Source of the DNA: Clostridiales bacterium
GTDB lineage: Bacteria > Bacillota > Clostridia > Christensenellales > Aristaeellaceae
DNA: 14,044 nt
Direction of reading: 5' to 3'
NCBI GenBank assembly: GCA_004556155.1
Contig: SFIM01000042.1
Coordinates: forward strand, 1-14,044
Made by a program: the position numbers and the translations under genes
In this document: one piece after another, positions 13,843 to 14,044 of the stretch
Layout of the letters: each line of letters begins with the position of its first letter
Numbering within the stretch: position 1 is the stretch's first letter
The notes under the pieces: generated by a model
Told to the model about the DNA's origin: nothing
The model's database searches: none
Seen by the model: only the letters and a program-made list of their open reading frames with translations

Positions 13843-13851
13843 GCACAATCC

Positions 13852-13886
13852 ATGCCTAAAAGGTACACACCATGCCTAAAAGGTAT
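13852..13886. promoter_or_regulatory. Two tandem LysR-type operator boxes
   Basis: ATGCCTAAAAGGTAC (13852-13866) and ATGCCTAAAAGGTAT (13872-13886) are near-identical with a 20-bp period. Each has the T-N11-A LysR box, and the second is an interrupted dyad ATRCCT-N3-AGGYAT. They lie between the LysR start and a divergent promoter, the classic arrangement. The centres are about -75 and -55 relative to the divergent start. Confidence 0.7.
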
Positions 13887-13898
13887 ACTTCTAAGGAC

Positions 13899-13927
13899 TT
13901 GTAAAAAAGTTAGCAGGCTGATACAAT
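13899..13927 (+). promoter_or_regulatory. Divergent promoter facing the IS element
   Basis: TTGTAA (13899-13904), 17 bp, then TACAAT (13922-13927). The predicted start (~13934) is at the left edge of the IS5-family element (13936). The gene originally driven from here is separated from its promoter by the insertion and is not in the window. Confidence 0.6.
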
Positions 13928-13951
13928 ATAAATTAGAGCATGTTCACACTA

Positions 13952-13979
13952 TTGGCAATAAAGAAATATCTGATATAAT
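13952..13979 (+). promoter_or_regulatory. Transposase promoter, extended -10, leaderless
   Basis: TTGGCA (13952-13957), 16 bp, then TGA-TATAAT (extended -10, 13971-13979). The predicted start coincides with the A of the transposase ATG at 13986, and no ribosome binding site separates them, so the message may be leaderless. Confidence 0.6.
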
Positions 13980-13985
13980 GGAGCC

Positions 13986-14044
13986 ATGCAGATAACGCAG
14001 GAGCAGTATGAAAAGATAGCGAAGTATCTCCCGAAACAGCGTGG
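13986..14044 (+). CDS. IS5-family transposase, N-terminal part (truncated by window end)
   Basis: The first 20 residues (MQITQEQYEKIAKYLPKQRG; last codon cut by the window edge) match the usual start of IS5-family transposases with a DUF4096-type N-terminal domain, where 'YEKIAxYLPKQRG' precedes a helix-turn-helix-like region. The DDE catalytic residues lie beyond the window, so activity cannot be judged. It uses the promoter directly in front of its ATG. Confidence 0.75.
   Translation, partial: MQITQEQYEKIAKYLPKQR

Larger units (their letters stand above)
13936..14044 (+). mobile_element. IS5-family insertion sequence, left end (window cuts it)
   Basis: The element is recognised by the start of its transposase. 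Its left terminal repeat is tentatively placed at GAGCATGTTCACAC (13936-13949), similar to ends of IS427/IS1031-type members, preceded by TTA. The exact edge and target duplication cannot be confirmed because the right end is outside the window. Confidence 0.65.

Noticed and set aside
13846..13848. TTG as the LysR start codon.
   Set aside because: It lies upstream of the predicted transcription start, next to the -10 box, lacks a ribosome binding site, and gives an N-terminus unlike the family.
13849..13985. Short plus-strand frame starting at ATGCCTAAAAGG and running into the IS.
   Set aside because: It overlaps operators, two promoters and the IS end, and has no ribosome binding site; the repeated start is better explained as LysR boxes.
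1..14044. CRISPR array, tRNA, rRNA or prophage genes.
   Set aside because: No repeat-spacer pattern, tRNA cloverleaf or phage-like genes were seen; the only repeats are the short operator-like and hairpin elements listed.

Overview
The window reads as a chromosomal segment of an uncultured, endospore-lineage Firmicute (Clostridia). This is inference from sporulation-type SpoVA membrane proteins, AGGAGG-type ribosome binding sites, Gram-positive-style signal peptides (several ending in LAEG), a Crp/Fnr plus ferredoxin pair, and GC-rich coding sequence by eye. TGA ends ordinary genes here, so the genetic code is standard.

Left part (1-2750): a two-hairpin palindromic module; a secreted metallo-beta-lactamase-fold protein with a degraded metal site; and a scar where two genes, a MATE efflux pump (minus) and a probable molybdoflavoenzyme FAD subunit (plus), both lack their 5' parts and meet at about 1471-1480. 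Two SpoVA-family genes follow on the plus strand, the second broken by a one-base deletion in a T run. Two hairpin terminators separate this block from the operon to its right.

Middle (2753-11186): one minus-strand alpha-glucan operon. Its promoter (TTGACA, 17 bp, TATTCT) has a perfect LacI/CcpA-type operator, TGCAAACGTTTGCA, on the predicted transcription start. The genes in order are a cytoplasmic GH13 cyclomaltodextrinase/neopullulanase-like enzyme, a solute-binding protein, MalF-like and MalG-like permeases, a secreted GH13 alpha-amylase, and a secreted multi-domain protein that looks starch-binding (SusE/SusF-like). The logic would be: extracellular amylase and binding protein attack starch, the ABC importer takes up maltodextrins, and the cytoplasmic enzyme finishes hydrolysis. 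No transporter ATPase is present, so one must be supplied from elsewhere.

Right part (11325-14044): a Crp/Fnr regulator divergent from a 4Fe-4S ferredoxin-like protein. A single perfect dyad (GTTGAA-AA-TTCAAC) sits about 41.5 bp before the predicted ferredoxin start and inside the predicted 5' leader of the regulator. Next is a LysR-type regulator carrying two lesions, a frameshift near the start codon and a TGG-to-TGA nonsense change near the C-terminus. Upstream of it are two LysR-type boxes 20 bp apart and a good divergent promoter whose start point falls where an IS5-family insertion sequence begins. The regulator's probable target has therefore been cut off from its promoter. The window ends inside the IS transposase.

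I did not find a clearly novel system. The most informative points are the regulatory architecture of the Crp/Fnr-ferredoxin pair, the decayed LysR/IS5 locus, the double-truncation scar, and a SusE/F-like protein in a Firmicute-type maltodextrin operon.
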